Shown: positions 1 to 11,495, numbered from the stretch's first letter. The stretch is DNA of 64,000 nt from Mercurialis annua (GCF_937616625.2 NC_065573.1:21033001-21097000); one strand, 5' to 3'. The notes: a model not told the origin generated them from the sequence alone. Translations and numbers: made by a program.

Positions 1-293
1 TTCGGTTGTTTTCCAGCGTTTGTTCTCCGGGTGGATGTATAGTATATGTTTTGTAACGCTTATTCCTTGCGGAATATATAATTAGCGTTACAGCGCATAT
101 ACTAAATATCGCACTGAAGGAGAACGACGCCGGAAGGCTGCCGAATATTTTTCTCCGTTGCTAGGCATATATCGTGGCCGAGTTAAGGGGAGCCAGTTTT
201 GCGAATGGGATAGGTCCATACCTTTAAAGCAGTCAATTACATTGACTTTGCTATTCTCGAGCGAAAACCCTCCTAATTATCCGTGCTACAGAA

Positions 294-3200
294 ATGGATA
301 CAGACCGAAGTTGGATGTATAGGCGGCTCCAGGGCGGGTTGCTGTACCCTGGTTTTGAGGAGCGCGTCCAAGAGTTTGTAAATTTTGCTTTACGCCATCC
401 AGCGTGTATGAGCGGGCCCGATATTAAATGCCCTTGCCCTAGGGTGGGATGTAAAAATACGAGTTACCGAGATGTCGAAACAGTGAAGCTCCACATTTTG
501 CAGAAAGGGTTTGTTAAAGATTATCAAGTTTGGGTTTTTCATGGGGAGGGAAATGTTTTAAATCCCCTTCCTGTTACACAACTGCCGGAGTATGACGTTG
601 ACATGGAATATGAGGGGGGTGACGAGTTCAGCTCAGTTCAGAGAATGGTTATTGATGCTGCGGGTCCAGAAGTAGTGTTCACGGAGGAGGAGCCGAATAA
701 TAAAGCTAAACATTTTTATGATATGATGCGTGCGGCCAAAGAACCTGTATGCCCCGGTAATAGCAAACATTCTCCCTTGTCTGCAGCTGCTAAAATGTTG
801 GACATCAAATGTCGACATAGTGGGTCAGTAGCTTTAGTAGATGATGTGACCGAATTTATACAAGAGCTGCTCCCAGAGGACAACAAGATGCCAAAGAACT
901 TTGCTGAAATAAAGAAGATAGTCAGAGGTCTTGGGTTGCCGGTTGAAGTTATCGATTGCTGTTTCCGCAACTGCATGATTTATTGGGGGTCAGACGCGGA
1001 GTTAACGCGATGCAAAATTTGCGATCACGAACGGTGGAAACCGCCCCCTAAAGGAAATTATGTGAAAAGACGAGTTAACGTCCCTTATAGGAAAATGTTT
1101 TATTTTCCTATAACTCCGAGACTGCAGAGGTTGTACGCTTCTAAAGCCACCGCCAAGCATATGACGTGGCACGCAGAACACGAAATGGTTGATGGAAAGA
1201 TGTGTCACCCGTCAGACTCCCCGGCGTGGAAACATTTCAGTGAATTGCATACAGAGTTTGCGGCAGAAGTTCGAAATATCAGACTGGGCCTGTGTACTGA
1301 TGGGTTTCAGCCATTTGGGGCCTTCGGGCAGAATTATTCATCATGGCCTGTAATTTTGACAGCATACAATCTCCCCCCAGGGATGTGTATGAAAGATGAG
1401 TTCATGTTTTTAACTGTTATTGTCCCTGGGCCTCGAAATCCTAAACACCAAATGGATATTTTCCTGCAACCGTTGATAGCTGAGCTGAACCAACTGTGGG
1501 AATTCGGAGTGCAGACATTCGACGTTCAAAGGCGACAGAATTTCCAAATGAAAGCGGCACTTATGTGGACAATTAATGATTTTCCTACTTATTCGATGTT
1601 GTCTGGCTGGAGCACATCTGGGAGACTGGCTTGCCCACACTGCATGGAAAATACGGAAGCTTTTACGCTTAAAGGGAGTAGAAAACAGTCGTGGTTTGAC
1701 TGTCACAGAAAGTTCTTGCCTCGTGGTCACCCGTACCGTCGTAATACAACTCATTTCCGAAAAGGAAAAACCGCAAACAATAGTTTCGGACAGCCGAAAA
1801 CCGGAGAAGAATTGTTGGCAGAGGTGGGCAGTCTGGGATTTATGAAAGCATATGAAATTGGGGCTGAGAAAAATAATGCTGCGAAGTAGGAAAATTATGG
1901 TTGGAATAAAAAAAGTATATTCTGGGATTTGCCGTATTGGAAAACGAATCTAATTCGTCACAATCTTGATGTCATGCATATTGAGATAAACGTATTCGAC
2001 AACATTTTCAATACTGTACTAAATATTCCCGGGAAAACAAAAGACCATGCAAAATCGAGAGAAGAGTTGAATGACATATGTGCTCGGCCTGAGTTAGCAA
2101 AAGATCCGGTTACTGGGAGATTTCCTAAGGCAATGTATGCTTTGGACATGGACGGAAAAAAGGCTTTGCTCGAGTGGATAAAGTTAATAAAATTTCCAGA
2201 TGGCTATGCGTCCAACTTGTCCAGATGTGTCGATACAATCGGTATGAAAATGCATGGAATGAAAAGTCACGACTGCCACATTTTTATGCAAAGACTTATG
2301 CCAATCGCTCTCTGTGAGCTATTACCGAAGGAAGTGTGGGAGCCTATAACAGAGTTGAGTATCTTCTTTCGTGAGTTAACCTCCACGTCTCTAACAGAGA
2401 AAGATCTAGATCGTATGAGGCTGGAAATCCCAAAGATATTGTGTAAGCTGGAACGTATTTTTCCTCCCAGCTTTTTTGACTCCATGGAACATCTACCCGT
2501 ACATCTACCGTACGAAGCTATGATGGCAGGGCCGGTTCAGTATCGCTGGATGTACCCATTTGAAAGGTAATATTACTGAAGTTTCTCAATTCTGTGTATC
2601 AGTATATTAACATGTAATGTTTACTTACTGTGGCGTATGTGGAATCACATATTTGAGAAAACTGAAAAAAAAAGTGAGCAATAAAGGGAGGGTGGAAGGA
2701 AGCATTAGTAGCGGATACTTAAATGAAGAAACCGCAAAATTTGCAGCTTATTATTTTTCAGAAGGTGACCCAATGATACCTGAGCGGCTGCAAAGAAATG
2801 AAGTTTGTGACATTGAAGTCGACGATGATGTTGAGAGACTATCGATTTTCAAGCCGCAAGGGCAATCAGTGGGTGCTTGCCGCAAGAGATATCTTGAAGA
2901 TGCTGAGATTGTTGCTGCCCGGACATATGTTCTGTTGAATTGTTCAGAAATTGAAAATTAAAGAGAGTAAGCTTTAATACAGCTGTCAATGTAATTAACA
3001 ATGATTATTTAGCTTCTAATTATTGTTTTCTTCGTAACTAAAGGGTTTTCGAAGGCGAGTTGCGTAGAGGAAACCCTGAAATCAGCACCTCGCAAATTGA
3101 AGCAAAGTTCGAGAGTGACTTTGCCTGCTGGTTTCAACAATATGTAAGTATTTTACAGAATATATTTCGATTCTTTTAGTTAAAAGTTCTGATTTATAAT

Positions 3201-3904
3201 ACACTTTTACGCTTCAGGTGCAAGATCCAACTGTCTGTACCAATCCCTTCATTTTTAGTCTCGCTAAAGGACCTTTTAGATCAGTCAGAACATTTAAGGG
3301 GTACCGTGTAAACGGGTTCAAGTTTCAGACTCAAGCTTATGGGGAGGAACAACTTACAATGAATAGTGGAGTCTGCGTAAGGGGAACTCAATATGTCGAT
3401 AGCGAAAATGACTTTTATGGATTTCTGACAGACATAATTGAGTTAGAGTATCCAGCGCTTCCAATGAAAACGACTGTCTTATTTAAATGCGAATGGTTCG
3501 ACCCAGCGCAAAATTTAGGCACAATTAGTAACAAAAAATACAACATGGTGGATATTAATAACAGAAGGAGATACAACAAGTATGAACCGTTCATCTTAGC
3601 TGAACAGGCCGACCAAGTTCATTACCTGCCATATCCGAGTAAAAGAAGGGATAAAATAAATTGGTGGGCAGTTTGCAGGATAAAGGCGCGATCAGAGCTT
3701 GACATGCCCGAGGGGATTATCCCGGCCTTTCAAGATGACATAGAAGAAAATCCTCTCATTGTTGCAACAGAAGACAATCCGACATATTTGGCTGATCAAA
3801 CTGGAGAAGCTGAGGAAGATGCGTTGTTCATGCCTCCTGAACAAGAAACAGAAGATGAGTTCATCGCATCCTCATCAGACGAAGATGAAAGCGAAGAACT
3901 TTAG
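294..3904 (+). pseudogene. TNP2-like CACTA transposase, broken by stops and a lost splice acceptor
   Basis: Order along the protein: N-terminal transposase-associated domain (RSWMY, then CPCPRVGCKN), the TNP2/Transposase_21 core (CTDGFQPFG with Asp336, NDFP with Asp429, then LDVMHIE after the first stop), a DUF4218-like end (HLPVHLPYEA, RWMYPFER) and a DUF4216-like C-terminus (WFDPAQNLG to NWWAVCRI). Exons read 294-2566, about 2649-2966, 3044-3143 and 3218-3904. Lesions: TAG at 1887-1889 with the frame continuing perfectly on both sides; no AG at the expected acceptor near 2648 (reads ATCAC before the resumed frame); TAA at 2959-2961 just before a GTAAGC donor. The usual HIEKN motif reads HIEIN. 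The product would be the DDE-type transposase that cuts and joins element ends. It is probably non-functional. Confidence 0.9.
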
Positions 3905-4131
3905 TAGTTTCGTAAATTTTATGCACTAGATTTTTTGCAATCATAATCAATTGTTAAAGATGATGTATTAACGTTGCTCGAATTTATGTTTTTTAATTAT
4001 ATTATTCATGTGTACACTTGTTGAATTTGAATTTATATTTTATAGTTTTATGTTTCACGAAGGAATGTATAATTTTATTAATAAATGTGTTGGTTGTTTG
4101 TCGAACATTTAAAATTGATGTATGTGCAGGT

Positions 4132-5826
4132 ATGAGGGGTCGCGGTCGAGGATCAGGCACAGGCCGAGGATCAGCCTCAGGCCGAGGACGCGGACGGGGA
4201 TCAGACCCTGTTCCTGGCGATGACAACGTTGCTGAGGAGCAGCAGCAGTTAGAGGCTGGAGCACCTGTTCAGCCTCGGCAGCAGCGTGAGCCTGGCGAGC
4301 CCCCGGCTGTTCTGGACGACCGGGGTAGGGCGAGGGTTCACCCGGACCCTAGCAGGTATGTTTACAATTTAGTTTTCCACGTTTAAATTGTAATATGTAT
4401 ATATACTAAACTATGCCTAAAAAATCACAGGACGATGTTGATCGACTCTGGGCTTGTTTCACGGGCTATGCGGGAGATTTTTAGGAAGTGCTGGTTCGAT
4501 AATGGAACAGCATGGCGCTTTCTAACAGCCGAGCAGAGGGAGTTCTACTTCCAGGAGTTCCAGGTAATTCAATTTACAGCTTCGTAACGTTTAAATTATG
4601 TTTTTTTTGAAAAAACTAACTAATGCAACATGTTTGTACTGTTTGCAGAAAGAGTTCTGGTGGGATAGTGCGGCGTACAGCGAGGAGGTCATTAGACAGG
4701 TCTTCATGGTCCATGCAGCCAACCGCTACAAAGACAACATCCACAGAATGAGGAGGACACAACAGAAGCATATTTCTGTGACCCAGGACATCTGGGATGC
4801 TTGGAACGCATTCTGGAACTCGGAGAAAGAGAAGAAAAGGTCAGAAACCGCCCGAGCAAATCGTATGAGCGAGCCAGCGGGCGCCGGTTCTGGACCTGTC
4901 CGCCATACTGGTGGATCTCGCTCTGCTCTGAAGCATATGGATGTGATGGTTTGTTTTAAAATTCAGTAATTAAAATACTTAAATAACATATTTATTTTAT
5001 TTTGATACTAATTGAATTGTATTTTTTATTTTAGGAAATGGAGCTTGGCCGGAAACCGAGTGCGACGGAGTTGTACACTCGCCTTCACTCCACGAAGGCT
5101 GACAAGAAGCCGGTCGACAAACGGGCTCAAGATATGACTGTAAGTTTTTATTAAACTTGTAATTCTCTAAGTTGAATTTAATAATTCGGAAATGATCTAT
5201 TAGATTGAAAATGCTTGTTGGTTAGCTGTTAAACATGTTTATTATTGGATTATATACTGGAATTTGCTTGCAGGACTTCCCTGAAAAATGGGTGATGGTC
5301 ATATTACAGAGGAAATGCTGTCGAAATTTCGTTAGAAATTAGGTTTACTTTGTAATATGTTATGCATTTTTGGTTGCTTTAAAACTAAACTGATATCTTT
5401 TTTATTGTTTTGTAGGACGCCATCACTGAGAGGCTTGCTGCTGCGACACAGCCTCAGACCGGAGAGGGTAGCTCCTCGAGCCCAGCTGCAGTGGACGAGA
5501 CCCAAGTGTTTCTAGACATCGAGGGCATCAACAAGAAGAAACGCGTGTACGGGTTGGGTTCTGCGAGCAGCAGGTACGCCGGGCCAAGCAGCAGGGTGCA
5601 GCGAGGCAGCTTTTCTAGGACGTCGCAGCAGGCAGACGAGGAGGTCGAGCGCCGTGTGCAGGCCGGCATTCAGGAGGGTCTGCGACTGGCTCGGGAACAG
5701 CAGGCTGCGAACATGGCCCAGATGATACGCGAGGAGATTGCCAGGATGATTCCTAACCTTCCGGCAGAGTATCGGCCACAGCGCCCACCTACCCCACCAG
5801 ACGATGACGACACACCAGCTTTGTAG
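4132..5826 (+). CDS. TNPA-like CACTA protein (Ptta/En/Spm plant transposase family)
   Basis: Second gene of the CACTA element. Predicted exons are 4132-4355, 4431-4563, 4649-4948, 5035-5139 and 5416-5826; all introns are GT-AG, phases agree, and the joined frame has 390 codons without a stop. The protein starts with a low-complexity Arg/Gly stretch (RGRGRGSG), then a central block (FRKCWFDNGTAW, KEFWWDSAAY, RMRRTQQKHI, LGRKPSATELYTRLHSTK) of the type found in Transposase_24 proteins. The C-terminal half has a probable coiled coil (EEVERRVQAGIQEGLRLAREQQ) and a Pro/Asp-rich tail. In this family the second protein binds the subterminal repeats; the repeats at 6059-6540 would be its targets. Unlike the neighbouring transposase it looks intact. 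A start at 4132 is favoured because it opens the Arg/Gly segment and follows a CAG that may be an acceptor of an upstream leader intron. Confidence 0.8.
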
Positions 5827-5901
5827 TGTCGTGTTAGTTTATTTTATTACAAACATGTAATACAGTTTTTTTATATTCTGACGTTTATATGTATACTCTT
5901 A

Positions 5902-5906
<5 letters not shown>

Positions 5907-5952
<46 letters not shown>
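5907..5952. repeat. (TA)n microsatellite
   Basis: About 46 bases of uninterrupted alternating TA in the 3' region of the TNPA-like gene. Confidence 0.95.
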
Positions 5953-5956
<4 letters not shown>

Positions 5957-6058
5957 TTGTCAGTTTTAATTGATTGTAATTCATAATTGAATTGTTTTAC
6001 TGTATTTAAAACGACAGGGGAAAACGGCAAAAAAATAGCATAAAACGGCAGAAAAATG

Positions 6059-6540
6059 CCGAAAAAAATGAAATTTGCGACGGACTTTGGTATTTGCGAC
6101 GGACTTTTCCGTCGCCAATTCATCAGCTTTTGGAGACAAAAGCTGATGAATTGGCGACGGATGTTGTCCGTCGCTGATTTGCGACGGATGTTGTCCGTCG
6201 CTGATTTGCGACGGATATTTCCGTCGCAGACCCCTCAGCTTTCGTCTCCAAGGCTGAGGCATTTGCGATGGAAGTATCCGTCGCAAAAGCCACAAAATCC
6301 GTCGCAAATATGTCTCCAAATCATATCATTTGGTGACATATTTGCGACGGATTTTGTGACTTTTGCGACGGAATCTTCCGCCGCAAACTTAGCCACGGAC
6401 ACGTTTTTGGTCGCAAATTTTTTTTGCGACCAAATATGTTGCGACGGATACGGTCCGTCGCAAATCCGTCGCAAAGGTTGTTTTGCGACGGAAATGAGGG
6501 CTTTAGCGACAGAATTTTCCGTCGCTAAAGCCCTGTTTTC
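6059..6540. repeat. CACTA subterminal repeat array (GCGACGGA)
   Basis: The motif TTTGCGACGGA or its complement TCCGTCGCAAA recurs more than a dozen times in both orientations, some as direct repeats (ATTTGCGACGGATGTTGTCC twice near 6145-6200). The last unit forms a hairpin: GGGCTTTAGCGACAG at about 6500 pairs with CGTCGCTAAAGCCC at about 6520-6534, just inside the terminus. Such arrays bind TNPA-type proteins in known En/Spm elements. Open frames here are a by-product of the repeats. Confidence 0.9.
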
Positions 6541-6561
6541 TTGTAGTGTAAATATAAATTA

Positions 6562-7363
6562 GGCTAATAATCACCCACAGACCCTGACTTTAGGGGTACC
6601 TTACGCTAAACCCCCTGATCTAAAAAAACATGCCGTAAACCCCCTAAACTTTACACAATAATTAGCTAAACCCCTTTTCGCATAAATTGACCAAAATACC
6701 CTTCAAATCTGTAAATAAATACAAACAAACCAGACAACTTCAATCTAACCACACTTAAAACCGATCCAATCAAATCAAACCAAACAAATCTAATCAAACC
6801 TAAGTTTATTTAAAAATTAAATAAATAATTATTTTAATTTAAATAAAAAATAATAAAAAAATTTATTTCAATCCGGTGAGCAGACCCACCGCGGTGGGTT
6901 TAAATTAATTTAATTTTTTTTATTTAAATTAAAAATAATTGTTTATTTATTTATTAAAATTAAATGAGTTTTTATTTGGATAATTTTTTTTGCGGCAATG
7001 GACGGTGGTGGCCGGAAAAAAACCGGCGGCGGCGGGTGGAAGTTTTCGGTTGGATGGTTTGATTTAATTGAGTTGATAGGTGATTTAAGTATGATTTGGA
7101 TGATTTATGTATGATTTGATTAGATAATGACTTTAGATTTGGTTAGATTAGGTTGGTTTGGTTTTTGTTATTGACCTTAGGGGTATTTTAGGTATTTTTG
7201 AGAAAATAAAGGGCTTGGGACGGTTTTTTGGGGCGGTTTTAGTGTAAAAGGGGTTTAGCTGATCATTAGGTAAAGTTTAGGGGGTTTACGGCAGGTTTTT
7301 TTTAGATCAGGGGGTTTAGCGTAAGATATCCTTAAAGTCAGGGTCCGTGGGTGATTATTAGCC
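6562..7363. mobile_element. MULE-type MITE, class 1 (GGCTAATAATCAC), copy 1
   Basis: An 802-bp element with long inverted repeats that pair over much of its length: it starts GGCTAATAATCACCCAC and ends GTGGGTGATTATTAGCC. A perfect 9-bp duplication TATAAATTA flanks it (6553-6561 and 7364-7372), which indicates Mutator-type insertion. The centre holds the short palindrome CAGACCCACCGCGGTGGGTT. No coding capacity seen. Confidence 0.93.
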
Positions 7364-7428
7364 TATAAATTATATTAATCTTAAAAAAAGAGAGAGTAAT
7401 TTTAATTTTATTTTTATTGATTAAATTT

Positions 7429-7800
7429 GCTTAGTCACCAAAAGACTCTCCGTCTATTAGCCGCTTTTCATTCTCATCCCGACGTTGCAATTTTTTCTAA
7501 TTCACCAAATTCACGTCATTAGGTTTCAATTCCACCATTAAATACTAAATGGATCTATTTTTCATTTTAAAAAAATTTAAATAAGTCATGTATTTTTAAC
7601 TTTTTGAGTGAAAAAGAGTTGAAACAAGTATTCTATAAAGGTTTTTATAAATTTTTCTCCCAATGGAAAAAAGAGTCCATTTTGATTTTGAGGGTGGAAT
7701 TGGAGATCAACGGTGCGAATTTGGATGAATTAGACAAAATTACGACGTTAAGGTGCAACTGAAAAGGGCTGAAAGGTGGAGATTTTTTTTGTGATTAAGC
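7429..7800. mobile_element. Foldback MITE, starts GCTTAGTCACCAAAA
   Basis: The left end GCTTAGTCACCAAAA and right end TTTTTTGTGATTAAGC are inverted copies, and the arms pair inwards (CTTTTCA/TGAAAAG, CGACGTTG/TACGACGTTA, TCCACC/GGTGGA). I found no clear target duplication. Related short pieces (GGCTAAAAGGTGGAG) occur near 50580 and 50720. Confidence 0.55.
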
Positions 7801-8355
7801 CTTTTAATTTTATTGGATCAATAAGTTTTCTAAATATGTATTTTCAAGGTCAAAGAAATCATTTTAAATCATTATTAAGTTTATCAGTTAATTAAGCGTC
7901 CAAACTCTTTTCATTTAATAAAGTAACTTCAAAATTGTATACCTTAAAAAAATTATTTAATCTCGAGACGCAAATTTAGAGACTTAATTGATTAAAATGA
8001 TCTATTTAACCCAAAACAGAAGTTTAAAAATTTAATTAACTAAAAAAAAGTAAAATGTTCTTATTTGATCCTGATATATAAATTTGCCGGCGGGTGACAC
8101 TTTAAATATTATATATCTTTTTTATTTAATTTATTACATAGAAACTATTATAAGATTCCTCATATTTGACATAATTTATATTTTAGTCTTTTTTATTTAA
8201 AAATTAAATCATATGGCCCCTCACTTTTATTTTCTTCAACAGTTTAGTCTCGTTTATTTTCGGTGTTAGTCAACGAAGAAAAAAGACGATTTCGTTGACT
8301 AACACCCAAAACGAAGGAAAGGGCTAATCGTTGATAAAAATAAAAGTGAAAGAAA

Positions 8356-8579
8356 CCCCAAGGGGTGAGTTGGTAAGGCACTCTTCTGGCTTAAATGAGG
8401 TCGCAGGTTCGAACCGTACTCATGTATATAGTCGTTTAAAATTTTGGGGCCAGAGTTTTACCTCCCGCAAAAAACTTTATCCGGCTCGAGTGGGGATTAG
8501 TCTGAACGTAGAAGGCTTAAAGGTGTTGTTTCATAGTTGGAACTCATTCAGTACACCTCATGGTCATACCAAAAAAATA
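8356..8579 (+). mobile_element. tRNA-derived SINE, full length
   Basis: The head has a Pol III A-box-like stretch GGGGTGAGTTGGTAAGG (about 8362) and a B box GGTTCGAACC (8406-8415) at tRNA-like spacing. A unique body follows and the element ends TACC plus an A-rich tail. A second, 5'-truncated copy lies at 20621-20783, which shows this is a dispersed family and not a tRNA gene. Open frames through it are incidental. Confidence 0.8.
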
Positions 8580-8951
8580 GGGTTAATTCCATATAAAATC
8601 ACCACCTTTACACGTTTTTCATTTTAATCACATCATTTAAAAAGTGTTAAATAAAATCACCACCTTTCATTTTTTTGCAAATCTATGCATTAAAATGAGT
8701 AAAATTTTATGTCTTTTTCCTCCCAAATAAATGTTTTAATCTGACTAATACCCTATTAACACACAAAATACATTCCTCTTACTCTTTTTTTGTTGATTTC
8801 GGTTGTCGAGTAAATAAAAATACACCGAATTTTCACATTCGTGATAGATTTATAAAAAAATAAAAGGTGGTGATTTTATTTGACACTTTTTAATGGATAT
8901 GATTAAAATGAAAAAACATGTAAAGGTGGTGATTTTATATGAAATTAACCC
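8580..8951. mobile_element. MULE-type MITE (GGGTTAATTCCATATAAAATC)
   Basis: A 372-bp inverted-repeat element: the left arm GGGTTAATTCCATATAAAAT pairs with the right arm ending ATTTTATATGAAATTAACCC, both arms also carrying AAATCACCACCTTT. A perfect 9-bp duplication AAAAAAATA flanks it (8571-8579 and 8952-8960). It landed in the A tail of the SINE. Confidence 0.9.
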
Positions 8952-9273
8952 AAAAAAATATTAAAGACTTTATCATTTGATTTTCAAATAAAAGAGATTA
9001 AAGTATGAATTATGTCATAGTAATTTGCTTGTCATTATAACTATATTTTTCTATTATTTTATAATTTTTAATATATGACGACTAATCATAAAATAATAAT
9101 TGAATTTTTACATTTAAAAATAAAAAACTTTTAATAATATTTATCGATTCAGGACAAAGATATTATATATAATTATTTATCAAAAAAATTATATTTCAAT
9201 GTTATTTTAAAATTCCAGAAATTTTTTGGAAAAGAAAAATATTCTTATGGGCCAATCAATATGGTTTGATAAA

Positions 9274-9374
9274 CAAAAATCATACATTATTGCTTCTTTG
9301 AATGATATACAAAAATCATACATTATAGACATGTAGCCCTGAATGATATACAAAAATCATACATTATAGACATA
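9274..9374. repeat. Short tandem repeat downstream of BAHD gene
   Basis: The unit AAAAATCATACATTAT plus about 25 bases including GAATGATATAC occurs about two and a half times. It lies within 160 bp of the BAHD stop codon and so is probably in its 3' untranslated region. Confidence 0.85.
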
Positions 9375-9433
9375 CGATTTGATCTTTTATCAATTATTTA
9401 ATCTTCTACTACAAGAACTTAACAAGATCTAAA

Positions 9434-10777
9434 CTAATTAAACAAAGGAGTTGGATTAAGACGAGCATATTTTAAAAGTTGTTGGTCTCTCTCAAGTACA
9501 CCTATGCTTTTTTCATCTAAAACTACCCATGCTTCAATTCCGTCATTTCCAGTTCTTGCATCCATCAGAACTACATGATTTATAAAATGAGTTTCCATAT
9601 TTCCATAAGATCCCGCACAGCTTGTCCACACAGGCTTTCCCCATCCAAAATCGACCTCGTAATGACCGAAACCACACCAACTGCTGAACATAACATAATC
9701 CACAGTAGTACTATTATTACACAATGCGGACTTCATTTCTTGAATCTTGTCGTAGAGCTTTATGAATCCGTCGTCGCCTTGTATGTCCTTCACATAATTG
9801 CTATCGATCTTCGTAATTGCTTCTTTGAATTTGCAGACTAACTGTGTTCCGTCGGATAATAATATATCTGCGTAGCATATGAAGTTCCCCATTGAACATT
9901 CGGGGAATGGCGGAACCATTCTCCGCCGAACATTAACAGCATGATTGATTGCTAATGAATTATTATTATTATTACCGGATTTAGAGTTGAAAGCAGCCAT
10001 TAGGCTCTTGGCAAGAAGTGCAGACACGACTTCGACACGAGTAGGGTTTTTCACACCCGAGTTTGTTGCTTGTTCTACAAGGTTAACAATTGCAGATCCA
10101 TCAAATACAAATCTTGCTGCATGCATTTTCTCAAATCTCATAAAATGGCTCAATAAACTCCCCACAGTTGCATCTTCTGAAAAATCGTTACATTTTGGAA
10201 AAATAGATGGCCCATGAAAACTGGGGATCATCATCATCATCATCTTCTCATCAGATTCACCAGAAGCTCTGGCACGGGCTCCCCAAGCTTTTAGAAATGA
10301 AGCTAAACCACAACCGTCCATAACCAAGTGTAGAACATTGATTCCGATGACGAAGCCGCCGCAAGAAAAGGTTGTTTCTTGAATCATGGTAATGTAAGAA
10401 CCCGGACATGGCGACTGTAAGAAAGATTTATGAGGTAAGAATTGATGAAGTGATGTGATATGATGGTGTTTGAGAAACTCTGAGAGAGAAATGGTTGCCC
10501 TAGCTTCTAAGTATAAAACTCCTTCATCATTACATTCAATGGAAAGATCATCTCTAATCTTGCCTGCAAGTGGATAAAATAGTGTTAAGGTTTGAGATAA
10601 TGATTGTTTTAGGAGTAATGTTTTATTGGAAGCAACCGGGTTGGAATAGTAAAGGATCATATGAGCATAAACAAAGGCCATGAATTGATCTAATAGAGAA
10701 ATATTGTAGGTTTTCTGATGAGCGGGTGTCGGTGAAGAGGGTTTAATGCAATCTTTGCCAATAATTTCAACTTCCAT
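9434..10777 (-). CDS. BAHD-family acyltransferase (vinorine synthase-like clade)
   Basis: Single-exon gene of 447 codons, the usual BAHD size. BAHD enzymes are soluble cytosolic proteins that move an acyl group from acyl-CoA to an alcohol or amine of a secondary metabolite. The catalytic HXXXD motif is present as HLVMD (His150, Asp154) and the structural motif DFGWG is intact at about 376-380. The N-terminal LSLLDQ-type segment reads ISLLDQFMAF, and the region FYPLAGKI is typical. The start is the ATG at 10777; the frame is open for two more codons upstream but only from a TTG. A run of six methionines at about 179-184 comes from an ATG-type microsatellite (CAT repeats near 10230-10245). The sequence resembles the clade of alkaloid acetyltransferases such as vinorine synthase, but substrate cannot be told from sequence. 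All motifs are intact, so the gene is likely functional. Confidence 0.93.
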   Translation of the reverse strand: MEVEIIGKDCIKPSSPTPAHQKTYNISLLDQFMAFVYAHMILYYSNPVASNKTLLLKQSLSQTLTLFYPLAGKIRDDLSIECNDEGVLYLEARATISLSEFLKHHHITSLHQFLPHKSFLQSPCPGSYITMIQETTFSCGGFVIGINVLHLVMDGCGLASFLKAWGARARASGESDEKMMMMMIPSFHGPSIFPKCNDFSEDATVGSLLSHFMRFEKMHAARFVFDGSAIVNLVEQATNSGVKNPTRVEVVSALLAKSLMAAFNSKSGNNNNNSLAINHAVNVRRRMVPPFPECSMGNFICYADILLSDGTQLVCKFKEAITKIDSNYVKDIQGDDGFIKLYDKIQEMKSALCNNSTTVDYVMFSSWCGFGHYEVDFGWGKPVWTSCAGSYGNMETHFINHVVLMDARTGNDGIEAWVVLDEKSIGVLERDQQLLKYARLNPTPLFN

Positions 10778-11096
10778 TGTCAATGGTAGTTTTGCTTTTT
10801 TTTTTTTTTAAGTTGCTGGTAATGTAAGAGATGATGAAGAGCTTCTTCAATGCAGTCTTTAATTGTATCCGTAGAAAAGCAAATTTACTTCCCATTAAAT
10901 GCCAAAATACCGAAAACGATGCATCAATGTATTATGTACGAAATGTTGATAATGTTGAAGATAGAGATGGATATTCATGACTTTTCATATGGTTATTTAT
11001 TAGCTTCCAAACTCAAATAATTAATTGCCGACATCCGCATGCAATTTGGAGGTATACATAGTAAAATAATTTCAACAAAGTAGGAGTATCTTTTAG

Positions 11097-11495
11097 AATA
11101 ATTATACAGCCCAACAGTTGTGTCATGTCATTCGTACAATAATTCAATGAGGTGTTAGCAATATGCAAATATTTAATGATAAAAAAATAAATAATAAATA
11201 AAAATTGTCTATCGCAAATGATTATTGGTTTGTTAAAAAAATAACATGACACATCCGTTGTGTGGGATAAACACTCTATATTTTAACTCTTAAATTTAAG
11301 ATAAAATATGAAGTGTTTATCCTATACAACCGTTGTACCATTTTTTTACGATATATCAATGAACATTTGCGATAGAAATTTTTTAATCAATTTTTATTTT
11401 TTTATCATTCATTTTTTCCATGTATATAACACGCTATTGGTTTGTTGTACGAATAATTAACATGGCGCTATCATTGTATTGTATAATTTTCTTAA
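11097..11495. repeat. AT-rich foldback repeat
   Basis: About 400 bp of imperfect palindrome centred near 11290 (TTAAATTTAAG). Paired pieces include TCTATCGCAAATGA (about 11208) with ACATTTGCGATAGA (about 11363), GATAAACACTC with GAAGTGTTTATCC, and CATTCGTACAA with TTGTACGAATAA near the ends. No convincing target duplication was found. The flanking 10778-11096 and 11496-12039 are AT-rich with nothing I recognise. Confidence 0.6.

Larger units (their letters stand above)
1..6548 (+). mobile_element. CACTA (En/Spm) DNA transposon, right part, left end outside window
   Basis: The segment carries the two genes expected of a plant CACTA element: a TNP2-like transposase (294-3904, decayed) and a TNPA-like second protein (4132-5826). 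It then runs through a dense subterminal repeat zone and ends at 6548 with the reverse complement of CACTACAAGAAAACAGGGC, the classic CACTA terminus found on many plant elements. The left terminus is not visible, so it lies upstream of base 1, and the 3-bp target duplication cannot be tested; the three bases after the end are TAA. Only 4 bp separate the end from the target duplication of the next MITE at 6553. Confidence 0.93.
8161..9020. mobile_element. Foldback element split by a SINE and a MITE
   Basis: The left arm 8161-8278 (CATATTTGACATAATTTATA onward) is the inverted copy of 8290-8350 followed by 8961-9020 (ending TATGAATTATGTCATAG). The centre is a perfect 16-bp inverted pair, GGTGTTAGTCAACGAA (8262-8277) and TTCGTTGACTAACACC (8291-8306). 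The right arm is interrupted at about 8351-8960 by a SINE and a MULE-type MITE, so these came later. The outer limits and superfamily are not settled. Confidence 0.6.

Noticed and set aside
6056..6562. 168-codon open frame near the CACTA end
   Set aside because: It is made of GCGACGGA subterminal repeats and has low complexity.
8356..8430. Possible tRNA gene (A- and B-box-like sequences)
   Set aside because: No acceptor stem closes around it, the sequence continues into a body shared with 20621-20783, and it ends in an A tail; it is a SINE head.
9945..10217. 90-codon plus-strand frame over the BAHD gene
   Set aside because: Antisense shadow of the acyltransferase coding sequence.
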